Of a stretch of DNA of 39,091 nucleotides, positions 15,622-23,579 are shown piece after piece; the stretch's first letter is position 1; every line of letters starts with the position of its first letter. The notes beneath the pieces were generated by a model. That model was given only the letters and a program-made list of their open reading frames with translations. It searched no databases and was not told the DNA's origin. Position numbers and translations under genes: made by a program. Source of the stretch: Candidatus Rubneribacter avistercoris (GTDB lineage Bacteria > Actinomycetota > Coriobacteriia > Coriobacteriales > Eggerthellaceae); the NCBI GenBank assembly GCA_019115845.1, contig DXCU01000099.1, positions 1-39,091 of the forward strand, in the 5' to 3' direction.

Positions 15622-15658
15622 CGGGCCCCGGCGCGCCTTTCCCGCGCGCCGGGGCCCG
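15622..15658. terminator. GC-only hairpin between convergent genes
   Basis: Perfect 15-base arms made only of G and C (CGGGCCCCGGCGCGC) enclose a seven-base loop. It separates the convergent flavin reductase and epimerase genes and would block transcription from both sides. No T-run follows, as usual in high-GC genomes. Confidence 0.75.
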
Positions 15659-15688
15659 ACCATGCGAAAAGCCCGCCTTCTCCGCCCT

Positions 15689-16570
15689 CTACCGAAACTC
15701 CATCCGATACGAAAGCTCGACGCGCTCGCCTGGCTTCAGCACGCGCACGCCGGGCTTTTCCGCCAGCTCTCGCGGGGAGAACCGCGCGTCGGGCAGCGCC
15801 GACCACGGCTCGATGCACAGGTAGCGGGCGTCTCCCTGCCCCGCCTTCGTCCAAATGCCCAGGTAGGGAAAGTCCGGGAACTCCACCCGCACCTCGCAGG
15901 GGTTCGTCGCGCTTGCCAGCGCAACCGCGCTGTTGGGGACGTTTTCCAGCACGATGGTGTCGATGCCCAGCTCCTCGGGCGTTTTCGTCAAGCAACCGTC
16001 CTCAAGCAGCACGACGGTCTTCGGCAGCGTGAGGATGCCCGCCTCGTCCATGCCGAACATCTCAAGGCCCTCCGTGCCCACGCCTTCGAAGCGCACGAAG
16101 TAGTCCGCCATATGCTCCCCCGGGAAAAGCCGCGTCGCGTACGCCTCGTGACCGCCCAATTCGAAGGGCATGGGCGCACCGCCCAGGTTCTCGACCTCGT
16201 GGGTCTTCACAAGGGTCGAACCCTCCAGCGCGAAGCGGACGGTCAGGCGGAAGTCGAACGGGTACACGGCCCTCGTCCGTTCGTCGGAGACCGTCGCGAA
16301 GCACGCCTCGGTGTCCGACACCTGCTCAGCGTCGAACGCCCGGTCGCGGCAAAACCCGTGCGTCGGCGCGTCGATGCGCTTTCCATCGAGCGCGTACCAT
16401 CCGTCGCGCAGCCGTCCGATCAGCGGGAACAGAAGCGGTGCCCGCCGTCCCCACACCGCAGGGTCGCCGCACCACATGCGCTCCACTCCGCCGCACACCA
16501 CGCTTCGCAGCTCCGCGCCCGCGCTCGACACGCGCACGGACAGCTCGTCGTTTCGCAGCGAGATCATCAT
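15689..16570 (-). CDS. Aldose 1-epimerase family protein, LacX-like
   Basis: The 293-residue protein has the galactose mutarotase fold signatures of the LacX branch: LLFPLIGRL, PTHGFCRDRAF, FELGGHEAY and a C-terminal YLCIEPWSALPD. The conserved His in HGF and in GGHEA and the Glu in CIEPW match the catalytic positions of the family. It would interconvert anomers of a sugar, substrate unknown. Its ATG overlaps the stop of the RelE-type toxin as ATGATG, behind AAGGA. So a housekeeping-type gene is translationally attached to a toxin-antitoxin operon. Confidence 0.88.
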   Translation of the reverse strand: MMISLRNDELSVRVSSAGAELRSVVCGGVERMWCGDPAVWGRRAPLLFPLIGRLRDGWYALDGKRIDAPTHGFCRDRAFDAEQVSDTEACFATVSDERTRAVYPFDFRLTVRFALEGSTLVKTHEVENLGGAPMPFELGGHEAYATRLFPGEHMADYFVRFEGVGTEGLEMFGMDEAGILTLPKTVVLLEDGCLTKTPEELGIDTIVLENVPNSAVALASATNPCEVRVEFPDFPYLGIWTKAGQGDARYLCIEPWSALPDARFSPRELAEKPGVRVLKPGERVELSYRMEFR

Positions 16571-16893
16571 CGTCGGTCCTTTCCGGACGGGGAGCCGAGC
16601 CGCTTCGCGGCAGACGAGAACACCTTGCCCTTGTCCCGTGCGCCGATGGCGACGACTTCGACTATCTCAACCTCTTCGCCAACGATGCGGTACACAACTC
16701 TGATGCCAGCCTCGCGATATTTGAGCTCCTTGCATCCCGCAAGCTCGTCATGGAGGGGCTTTCCCAATTCGTCGGCCCGCACCCGCAGTTTCGCCAACCC
16801 GATATCCACAAGTCGCCTCACCGATCCGTCAAGGGACCGGTACTCTTTTTCAACATCGCGGTTGAAGAACCTCAGGGCAAAGCGCCCCGTCAT
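16567..16893 (-). CDS. RelE/ParE-superfamily toxin
   Basis: The 108-residue basic protein has the compact RelE/ParE pattern: an N-terminal strand (MTGRFALRFFNRDVEKEYRS), a helical hairpin (RLVDIGLAKLR) and the core strands ELKYREAGIRVVYRIVGEEV with EIVEVVAIGARDKG. RelE toxins cut ribosome-bound mRNA. It overlaps the antitoxin gene upstream by four bases and the epimerase gene downstream by four. The C-terminal tail (AAKRLGSPSGKDRR) is longer and more basic than usual. Confidence 0.88.
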   Translation of the reverse strand: MTGRFALRFFNRDVEKEYRSLDGSVRRLVDIGLAKLRVRADELGKPLHDELAGCKELKYREAGIRVVYRIVGEEVEIVEVVAIGARDKGKVFSSAAKRLGSPSGKDRR

Positions 16894-17252
16894 TGAAAGA
16901 GCTCCTCATCGGAGATGGCTTCGGGGTCGAGTTGAAGCCATGCGGCGTAGCTCTCCTCCCCCATCGCCTCCTCAAGGCTGACGCTTCGCCGATCGGCATC
17001 GGCGTCTCCCTCGCGCAAACGCTGGGCGACGCTCGCGTAGAACCGTTGCTCGCGCAGCGCTTCAAGCTCCACGGCCATGCTCTCGAACATCTCGTAATCG
17101 ACGATGACCGTGTCGATGGTGTTTCGATCGGATACGTATAAAGGCTCCTTGCGGGCTCGCTTGCGCATCTCCCCGAAATTCTTCCCCGCCTGCGACGAGC
17201 TTACGATCTGATCGCGTCCGAAGACGAGCCTTCCATTCACGACCGCATCCAT
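16890..17252 (-). CDS. Phd/YefM-type antitoxin
   Basis: The 120-residue acidic protein has the Phd/YefM N-terminal DNA-binding fold (IVSSSQAGKNFGEMRKRARK, PLYVSDRNTIDTVIVDYEMF) and a helical tail rich in Glu that would neutralise the toxin. The start is ATG 17252, with a moderate ribosome site (GCGAGA). The -10-like TAAAAT at 17295-17300, inside the FBPase terminator hairpin, may be its promoter. It precedes the toxin gene with an ATGA overlap, the usual order. Confidence 0.85.
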   Translation of the reverse strand: MDAVVNGRLVFGRDQIVSSSQAGKNFGEMRKRARKEPLYVSDRNTIDTVIVDYEMFESMAVELEALREQRFYASVAQRLREGDADADRRSVSLEEAMGEESYAAWLQLDPEAISDEELFQ

Positions 17253-17282
17253 AGCGCATCTCGCTTTCTTTTCGCATGCAAA

Positions 17283-17314
17283 AAATCCATCCGTATTTTA
17301 GCACGGATGGATTT
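17283..17314 (-). terminator. FBPase terminator that may also hold the antitoxin promoter
   Basis: Perfect 12-base arms (AAATCCATCCGT and its complement) surround an eight-base loop and are followed on the minus strand by a run of six Ts, a textbook intrinsic terminator 48 bases after the FBPase stop. The loop reads GCTAAAAT, which together with the preceding T gives an extended -10 (TGCTAAAAT) pointing into the antitoxin gene. Confidence 0.75.
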
Positions 17315-17362
17315 ACGAGTTTACTCACGGACGAAAGCCTTTCGCCTTCGAGCGCGACGTCC

Positions 17363-19315
17363 CTACCCCCGCTCGGCGATGTCGCCGGCGCGGTAGGCGG
17401 CCAAAAGCTCCTCCAAGTCCGCTATCTGGCGCTTGAGCTCGGCGCCGGTGTCGGTGTCGGCCACGAGGGTGCGCCTCTCCACGCGCTCCACCACGCGCCG
17501 CGACGAGTGGATGTCCAGCTCGCGCTCCACGGCCGCGCGAGCGGACTCCAAAGGCTCGTGGGCTGCCAGCACAAAACCGTAGGAGTTGGAGATGAGCGTG
17601 TAACCCGCGATGCCGGTGGTGGGCTGATAGGCCCGCGAGAAGCCGCCGTCGATGGTGAGCACGTGCCCGCCGCACTTCACCGGGTCCTCGCCGTCTTTCA
17701 CCTTCACCGGCACGTGCCCGCACACGATGCGCGACGTCTCGAAATCAAGTCCGAAGTCCGCGAAGACGCCGCGCATCACGCGCTCGTCGTCCAAATACGT
17801 GTAGAAGGGGTTCTTGACCTCCTTGCGCGCCTCTTTCTCGGCGATGAGGTAAAGCTCGAACGTGGCCATCTTGCTCTTCGCGAACAAAGGCGAACCCTCC
17901 CCCAGCCACATGTACCACATGAGGTCGCGCCCGCGTTTGCGCTCCTCGGGGTCGGGCGAGTTGAACGCGGCGCGCACCCATCGCTCCATGACGTCGTAGA
18001 GCGCGCGGCCCTTGCACCTCTCGCCGAACACGTCCACCTCTTTGAGCGAGCCGTCGTCGTTGAGCGGCACGCACGCGTGGAACAGCAGGTTGCTGTTGTG
18101 GACCTTGTAGAGGCTTCCCGCCTCCAGGAAGAAGCGCATGTGGCGCTGCAGCTTCTCGCAGCCCGTGAACGCCTGCTCGAGCCGGCACATGACCTCCTCC
18201 TCCTCGGGGGTGAGGCGGTAGGGGTCGGCCGGGTCCACCGTGGGAAACACCGTGTCGGTGAGCGCGTACTCCACTCCGTCCACCACCACGGTGCCGCGCG
18301 CAAAGTCAATCTTGTCCAAAAGCTTGCGGCTCTCCAGACCAAAGCCCGGGTTCTCGTCGATGAGCCGCGCCTCCACCTTGAACTGGATGATGGCCATGGC
18401 CTTTTGGATCTTCACGTTCAGTTCCAGCTCCTGCGGCGGCAAATCGGGGCTGCCCTTGAGGCCGAACGCCACGCAGGGGTCCTCTGCGTACGCCTCGCGC
18501 GCGAACGACGCAAGCGGCAAGACGTTGATGCCGTAGGCGTCCTCCAAGATGGACAGGTTGCCGTAGCGCGCGCAGTTGCGCACGACGTGCGCGATGCAGC
18601 CGCGCTGCCCGAGCGAGGCGCCCATCCACACCAGGTCGTGGTTGCCCCACTGGATGTCGAGCGAGTGCTGGCCCATGAGCGTGTCCATGATGACGTGCGG
18701 GTAGGGCCCGCGGTCGTAGATGTCGCCCACGATGTGCAGGCGGTCGATGGCGAGGTGCTGGATGAGCAGGCACAAAGCCTCAATGAGCGCACCGCCGCGC
18801 CCCGTGCGGATGACCGCGTCTATGATGGCCGCGTAATAGGCCCGCTTGTCCACGCCGTCGCTCTTCTCGGTCATGAGCTCCTCGATGATGTAGGCGAAAT
18901 CCGCCGGCAGCGCGCGGCGCACGCGCGAGCGCGTGTACTTGCGGGCGGCCCGCTTGCACACGGCCACAAGGCGCGGCAGCGTGACGGCGTACCACTCCTG
19001 AGCGTCGTCGGTCTGCGAGAGCACCAGCTCCATCTTCTCGCGCGGGTAGTAGATGAGCGTGGCCAGCGAGCGCTTCTCCTCAGGCGAGAGCTCGTCGCCG
19101 AACGCGTCGTCTATCTTGAGCCGGATGGATCCGGAGGCGTTGCGCAGGATGTGGGAGAACGCCCCGTACTCGCCGTGGATGTCCGAAGCGAAGAACTCAG
19201 TGCCCTTCGGCAGGTTCAAGATGGCGCTCAAGTTGATGATCTCCGCCGACGCTTTGGCGGCGGTGGGGAATGATCGGGAGAGAAGCTCGAGGTAGCGACG
19301 CTGCGCTTTGTCCAT
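17363..19315 (-). CDS. fbp: Class III fructose-1,6-bisphosphatase
   Basis: The 650-residue enzyme hydrolyses fructose 1,6-bisphosphate in gluconeogenesis. The length and metallophosphoesterase motifs, FFASDIHGEY (near 42), HIVGDIYDRGP (near 195) and QWGNHDLVWMG (near 222), are those of the class III (Bacillus Fbp) family, unrelated to classes I and II. A later histidine motif (RIVCGHVPVKVKDGE) completes the metal site. The ATG at 19315 follows AAGGAGG. It is transcribed alone and ends in a strong terminator. A gluconeogenic role suits an organism living largely on amino acids and organic acids. Confidence 0.95.
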   Translation of the reverse strand: MDKAQRRYLELLSRSFPTAAKASAEIINLSAILNLPKGTEFFASDIHGEYGAFSHILRNASGSIRLKIDDAFGDELSPEEKRSLATLIYYPREKMELVLSQTDDAQEWYAVTLPRLVAVCKRAARKYTRSRVRRALPADFAYIIEELMTEKSDGVDKRAYYAAIIDAVIRTGRGGALIEALCLLIQHLAIDRLHIVGDIYDRGPYPHVIMDTLMGQHSLDIQWGNHDLVWMGASLGQRGCIAHVVRNCARYGNLSILEDAYGINVLPLASFAREAYAEDPCVAFGLKGSPDLPPQELELNVKIQKAMAIIQFKVEARLIDENPGFGLESRKLLDKIDFARGTVVVDGVEYALTDTVFPTVDPADPYRLTPEEEEVMCRLEQAFTGCEKLQRHMRFFLEAGSLYKVHNSNLLFHACVPLNDDGSLKEVDVFGERCKGRALYDVMERWVRAAFNSPDPEERKRGRDLMWYMWLGEGSPLFAKSKMATFELYLIAEKEARKEVKNPFYTYLDDERVMRGVFADFGLDFETSRIVCGHVPVKVKDGEDPVKCGGHVLTIDGGFSRAYQPTTGIAGYTLISNSYGFVLAAHEPLESARAAVERELDIHSSRRVVERVERRTLVADTDTGAELKRQIADLEELLAAYRAGDIAERG

Positions 19316-19462
19316 GCCGGCCTCCTTGCAAAACGGTTCTGCGCGATGCGCCCATTGTAGCCCACGCGCCCGCCCTTCCGGCGCTCGGCTTAGGCGGGCG
19401 GCGCGCAGGCTCTGCGAGCAGCGGCGAGGGGGGCTGCGGAAGCCTTGGCCGCCGCGCGGCGC

Positions 19463-19804
19463 CTACTCCCAGCCCTTCCACACGTCCGGCGCGTAGCCGA
19501 CGGTGGCCTGCCCGCCGTTGCGCACCACGGGCTCGGCCAGGACGTGCTGGTTCTCAAGAAGCTTGTCGAATCTCTGCTCGGGGGCGAGGTGCGCGAGCAG
19601 AGCCACGAGGTCCTGGTCTTTGGCCTTGGGATCGACGAGCGCGTCCACGCCGCCCACCGCGCGGGCTGCGGATTCCAGCTCGCCTTTGCTCATGCCCTTC
19701 TCCTTCAAGTCGATGAACTGGAACTTGATACGCCGCTCCTTGAAGTATCGCTGGGCCTTCTTCGTGTCGAAGCTCTTCTTGGTTCCAAACACCTGGATGT
19801 TCAC
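19463..19804 (-). CDS. ArsC/Spx-fold protein without cysteine
   Basis: The 113-residue protein starts at GTG 19804 behind GGGAGGCATTC. It follows the ArsC/Spx family from end to end: an N-terminal strand and loop (VFGTKKSFDTKKAQRYF), KFQFIDLKEKGMSKGEL, and the C-terminal VVRNGGQATVGYAPDVWKGW. The catalytic cysteine normally found in the first loop (as in GNPxCSTCRKA) is replaced by Lys-Ser-Phe, and the protein has no cysteine at all. It therefore cannot act as a thiol arsenate reductase or a CxxC redox switch and probably has another binding role. Related YffB-like proteins are also of unknown function. Confidence 0.88.
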   Translation of the reverse strand: MNIQVFGTKKSFDTKKAQRYFKERRIKFQFIDLKEKGMSKGELESAARAVGGVDALVDPKAKDQDLVALLAHLAPEQRFDKLLENQHVLAEPVVRNGGQATVGYAPDVWKGWE

Positions 19805-19876
19805 GAATGCCTCCCGTTTCGCCGGTCGTTGCGCGATGCCGACGCCCATGATAGCGGAAAACGGGTCCGCTCTCCA

Positions 19877-19916
19877 CTGAGCCGCCGCTGAGGCGGCCCC
19901 GTCGCCGGCGGTTCAG
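19877..19916. repeat. Inverted repeat between ArsC-like gene and MITE copy 1
   Basis: CTGAGCCGCCG (19877-19887) pairs with CGGCGGTTCAG (19906-19916) with a single G-T mismatch position. Purpose unknown; it may be part of the promoter region of the ArsC-like gene. Confidence 0.35.
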
Positions 19917-19987
19917 CTGCGGAAGCCACCACGAAACCCGGTTCTGCATGCAAGAGAATCCGAAAGATCAACGGAAACTTGGCAGAG

Positions 19988-20151
19988 GGGGCTTCCGATG
20001 GCGAGAATTCACCGAAGTCGGAAAACCTCCCACCGCAATCACGTGCCGCGAGGGTGGCTCGAAGATAGCGACCAGGCCTTTCTCGGAGGACGAGGCGAAG
20101 CGCACCACTGAAACCTTCCGATTTCGGTGAATTCTCGCCATCGGAAGCCCT
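19988..20151. mobile_element. MITE-like inverted-repeat element, copy 1
   Basis: Arms of 32 bases at 19992-20023 and 20116-20147 match with one mismatch; their core reads GGCGAGAATTCACCGAA. The distance between the core outer ends is 142 bases. The element contains no gene. A second copy of the same size lies at 25540-25680. It resembles a miniature inverted-repeat element or large bacterial interspersed palindrome. Clear target-site duplications could not be identified. Confidence 0.7.
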
Positions 20152-20221
20152 CCTTCGCGACGGATTGGGAATCGAAGATTCGCACCCTCGCCCTGTTGAA
20201 GCACGCTCCACCCTGACGGGA

Positions 20222-20366
20222 TCACTCTTGCACGTCCTCGTTCGAACCGACGCCTCCATCCGCAAGCGCGCGCAGGGCCTCGATCACGCGGTCGCCCATG
20301 ACGCGCTCGGCAAGCCCCCCGTGCGACAAGCGCGTGACGAAGGGGCCGGGATGCACTAGGATGGTC
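20222..20366 (-). pseudogene. Possible C-terminal remnant or small ORF
   Basis: Just upstream of the UvrA-like gene, the minus strand reads LVHPGPFVTRLSHGGLAERV followed by MGDRVIEALRALADG and a stop at 20222. The helix-forming, charged composition is protein-like, but no ribosome site supports a start, and the open frame upstream runs into the antisense of the UvrA-like gene. Most likely a leftover of a decayed gene. Confidence 0.25.
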
Positions 20367-20397
20367 GCAGCAAGAACCGATCGTTCGAGGAGCGCGC

Positions 20398-22944
20398 ATG
20401 AACATCCCATCCGATGACGCGGCTGGCGGCGCGGCCGCCCCCGACCGCATCCGCGTGCGGGGCGCGCGAGTGCACAACCTGCGGGGCATCGATGTCGACA
20501 TACCCTTAAACCACCTGGTGGGCATAGCGGGCGTGTCGGGATCGGGCAAGTCGTCGCTCGCTCTCGGGGTGCTGTACGCGGAAGGCTCGCGGCGCTACCT
20601 CGAGGCGCTCTCCACCTACACGCGCCGGCGCCTCTCGCAGGCGGCGCGCGCCGATGTGGACGAGGTGCTGCACGTGCCCGCCGCCCTCGCGCTGCACCAG
20701 CGCCCCGCCGCAGGCGGCGTCCGCAGCACGTTCGGCACGTCCACCGAACTGCTGAACAGCCTGCGCCTTCTGTTCTCGCGCGCAGGCAGCCACGTGTGCC
20801 CGAACGGCCACCGCGTGCCGCCCACGCTGGCCGTGGCGGCCGAGGCGCCCATCGCCTGCCCCGTGTGCGGCGCAAAGTTCCACGGTCCGGGCGCCGAAGA
20901 GCTCGCCTTCAACAGCGACGGCGCGTGCCCTACCTGCGAGGGCACGGGAATCGTGCGCACAGTGGACGAGTCCGCGCTCGTGCCCGACGAGGAGCTTTCC
21001 ATCGACGAGGGCGCCGTCGCGCCATGGAACACGCTCATGTGGGACCTCATGAAGCAGGTGGCGCGCGAGATGGGCGTGCGCACCGACGTGCCGTTTCGCG
21101 AGCTTTCGCCCGAAGAGCGCCACATCGTGTTTTACGGACCGGCCGAGAAGCGCCACATCCTGTACAAGGCGAAGAAGACCGACGCCTTCGCCGAGCTCGA
21201 CTTCACCTATTACAACGCTGTGCGCACCGTGGAGAACGCGCTTTCGAAGGTGAAGGACGAGAAGGGGCTTGCGCGCGTGGCGCGGTTTCTGAAAGAGGGG
21301 CCTTGCCGCGCCTGCGGCGGCACGCGGCTTTCGGAGGACGCGCGCAAACCGCAGGTGGCGGGCATCAACCTGGCCGAGGCCACGCAGATGACGCTCGGGG
21401 ACGCGGTGGAGTGGGTGGCGGACGTGCCCGCAGGGCTGCCGCCCGAGATGCGCCCGATGGCGAAAAGCATCTGCGAGTCGTTTTCGCGCACGGCCGCGCG
21501 CCTGGTGGACCTGGGGCTTGCCTACCTCTCGCTCGACCGCGCCAGCTCCACGCTCTCCACGGGCGAGCGCCAGCGCGTGCAGCTGGCCCGCGCCGTGCGC
21601 AACCGCACGACCGGCGTGCTCTACGTGCTGGACGAGCCCTCCATCGGCCTGCATCCGGCCAACATCGACGGGTTGCTGGACGTCATGCGCGACCTTTTGG
21701 CCGACGGCAACTCCGTGGTCATGGTGGACCACGACGCGCGCATCCTCGCGGCGGCCGACTGGCTGGTGGAGCTGGGGCCGGGCGCGGGCGCAAACGGCGG
21801 GCACGTGGTCGCGCAGGGCACGGTTGCCCAGGTGGAGGCCGACCCCGCCTCGCGCATCGGGGGCTTTCTGTCGGGGGCCGAGTCCGTACGCGTGCGCACC
21901 CCCGTCGCGCCGGCTCACGTGTTCGACGAAGGGCGCATCCATCTAGAGACGGACGCCGTGCACACGGTGAAGCCGCTTTCCGTGGACGTGCCGCGAGGAC
22001 GGCTCACCGCGGTCACCGGCGTGTCGGGCTCGGGCAAGACCACGCTCGTGCTGGAAAGCCTCGTGCCGGCGCTCGCCGCCTGCGCGGCGGGCACGCCGCT
22101 TCCCGCCCACGTGCGCCTCGTCGACGCGCCGGGCATTGCGCGCGTAAACCTCATCGACGCCTCCCCCATCGGCATCAACGTGCGCTCCACCGTGGCCACC
22201 TACTCCGGCGCGCACGACGAGCTGCGCCGTGCCTGGGCGCGCACGGCGGATGCGAAGGCTGCAGGGCTTAAGGCGGGCGCCTTCTCGTATAACACGGGCA
22301 AGCTGCGCTGCCCGGTTTGCGACGGCACGGGGTCGGTCAGCCTGGACGTGCAGTTTTTGCCCGACGTGGACATCACCTGCCCCGCATGCGGCGGATCGCG
22401 CTACGGGGACGAGGCCGACCGCATCCGCCGCCCGCATGCCGCGGAGCCGACGGACCTCGTGTCGCTGCCTGAGCTCATGGCGATGAGCGTGGAGGAGGCG
22501 CTTGGGGCCGCAGGCGACCTTGCGCGCGTGCGCGCCAAGCTGCAGACGCTTTGCGACCTGGGGCTTGGCTACCTCACCCTTGGCGAGGCCACGCCGGCGC
22601 TCTCCGGCGGCGAGGCGCAGCGCTTGAAGCTCGCCAGCGAGATGGGCCGCACGCAGACCGACGCCGTGTTCGTGTTCGACGAGCCCACCATCGGATTGCA
22701 CCCCCTTGACGTGCGCACGCTGCTGGGGGTGTTCGAGCGCCTGGTCGCGCAAGGGGCCACCGTCGTGGTCATCGAACATGACCTGGACGTCATAGCCAAC
22801 GCCGACTACGTGGTGGACCTCGGTCCCGGCGGCGGCGAGGAGGGCGGCCGCATCGTGGCCGCCGGCACGCCCGAGGAAGTGGCCGCGAACCCCGCCAGCG
22901 TCACCGGAAGGTACCTGTCCCCGCTTCGCCAGGAAGAGAGCTGA
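20398..22944 (+). CDS. UvrA-like ABC ATPase, UvrA2 type
   Basis: The 848-residue protein carries two ABC modules. Walker A motifs are GVSGSGKSS (near 45) and GVSGSGKTT (near 541), signatures are LSTGERQR and LSGGEAQR, and Walker B segments are VLDEPSIGLHP and VFDEPTIGLHP. Zinc-finger cysteines are present in both modules (CPVCGAKF, CPTCEG; CPVCDGTG, CPACGG). It is about 90 residues shorter than housekeeping UvrA, mainly in the region that binds UvrB, as in UvrA2/DrrC-type proteins linked to tolerance of DNA-binding drugs. The start follows GAGGAG. It is monocistronic with its own terminator. The first signature reads LSTGE rather than LSGGE. Confidence 0.9.
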   Translation: MNIPSDDAAGGAAAPDRIRVRGARVHNLRGIDVDIPLNHLVGIAGVSGSGKSSLALGVLYAEGSRRYLEALSTYTRRRLSQAARADVDEVLHVPAALALHQRPAAGGVRSTFGTSTELLNSLRLLFSRAGSHVCPNGHRVPPTLAVAAEAPIACPVCGAKFHGPGAEELAFNSDGACPTCEGTGIVRTVDESALVPDEELSIDEGAVAPWNTLMWDLMKQVAREMGVRTDVPFRELSPEERHIVFYGPAEKRHILYKAKKTDAFAELDFTYYNAVRTVENALSKVKDEKGLARVARFLKEGPCRACGGTRLSEDARKPQVAGINLAEATQMTLGDAVEWVADVPAGLPPEMRPMAKSICESFSRTAARLVDLGLAYLSLDRASSTLSTGERQRVQLARAVRNRTTGVLYVLDEPSIGLHPANIDGLLDVMRDLLADGNSVVMVDHDARILAAADWLVELGPGAGANGGHVVAQGTVAQVEADPASRIGGFLSGAESVRVRTPVAPAHVFDEGRIHLETDAVHTVKPLSVDVPRGRLTAVTGVSGSGKTTLVLESLVPALAACAAGTPLPAHVRLVDAPGIARVNLIDASPIGINVRSTVATYSGAHDELRRAWARTADAKAAGLKAGAFSYNTGKLRCPVCDGTGSVSLDVQFLPDVDITCPACGGSRYGDEADRIRRPHAAEPTDLVSLPELMAMSVEEALGAAGDLARVRAKLQTLCDLGLGYLTLGEATPALSGGEAQRLKLASEMGRTQTDAVFVFDEPTIGLHPLDVRTLLGVFERLVAQGATVVVIEHDLDVIANADYVVDLGPGGGEEGGRIVAAGTPEEVAANPASVTGRYLSPLRQEES

Positions 22945-22949
22945 TCCGA

Positions 22950-22977
22950 AAAGCCCTTGCGGTATCGCAAGGGCTTT
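22950..22977 (+). terminator. Intrinsic terminator of the UvrA-like gene
   Basis: AAAGCCCTTGCG and CGCAAGGGCTTT pair perfectly around a GTAT loop, beginning six bases after the stop codon. The tail is only weakly T-rich. Confidence 0.75.
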
Positions 22978-23023
22978 GATACGTTGCAGGAGCACGAAGG
23001 ACATCTGCGCAGAAAGGATCGCC

Positions 23024-23410
23024 ATGCTCTCCGTAGCCGAAAGCGCCTCCTTGCTCGGCGTATCCCCCGCCCGCATACGTGCGCTCATATCCGAAGGAAC
23101 CCTTCCCGCGCGCAAAGTCGGGAGGGCGTGGATCCTTCGAGAGGAGGACGTGCCGCATCGCAAGGCATCGCATCCCGCACCTGGCCGGCCGAAACGATCG
23201 GCCCTTCCCTGCGACTTCGCCGACGCAGCCTCCGCGCAGCCCGATCTGCATGAGCTCTATCTTTCGGCAAAGGAGGCGTTCCGCACCCGCCCCGACACTC
23301 GCTCCATCGCGAACGCCGAAAGCGACGAGGAAGCCGGATTCTACTTCGCCGTCGCCGACTACTTCCTGCAATGCCGCCAACGCGAGCTCGTGGATCAAGG
23401 AGCGTTCTGA
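23024..23410 (+). CDS. Excisionase-type HTH protein, probable antitoxin
   Basis: The 128-residue protein begins MLSVAESASLLGVSPARIRA and continues ISEGTLPARKVGRAWILREE, the MerR/excisionase-type helix-turn-helix (about 1-45). After a proline-rich linker comes an acidic helical domain (LHELYLSAKEAFR, SDEEAGFYFAVADYFLQCRQ). The start follows AAAGGATCGCC. The stop overlaps the next start (TGATG), a gene for a truncated zeta-toxin-like kinase. The combination suggests an antitoxin/regulator; the second domain would bind the toxin. This role is inferred from context. Confidence 0.75.
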   Translation: MLSVAESASLLGVSPARIRALISEGTLPARKVGRAWILREEDVPHRKASHPAPGRPKRSALPCDFADAASAQPDLHELYLSAKEAFRTRPDTRSIANAESDEEAGFYFAVADYFLQCRQRELVDQGAF

Positions 23411-23574
23411 TGGGCGGGCGCCCCTGGTGCATCGCCTTCGCGGGCGTCAACGGCTCGGGCAAGTCCACGCTGTACCGCACCGGACTCTGGCGCACGCCCG
23501 ACATGCCCGAACGCATGGCGCGCGTCAATCCCGACGAAATCCTTCGCGCCCAAGGCAGTCAAATCTGGCGTTGA
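23410..23574 (+). pseudogene. Truncated zeta-toxin-like kinase
   Basis: Only 54 residues remain: MGGRPWCIAFAGVNGSGKST gives a Walker A motif (GVNGSGKST), and ARVNPDEILRAQGS is the segment after it that in zeta toxins contains the substrate-binding Asp. The frame stops at 23574 right after this, and the convergent YolD gene ends at 23580. The rest of the kinase (usually another 130-200 residues) is missing, so the toxin is probably dead. It overlaps the HTH gene by one base. Confidence 0.7.
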
Positions 23575-23579
23575 AAGCG

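Noticed and set aside
17276..19273. 665-codon plus-strand open frame
   Set aside because: Antisense shadow of fbp, whose motifs on the minus strand are unmistakable.
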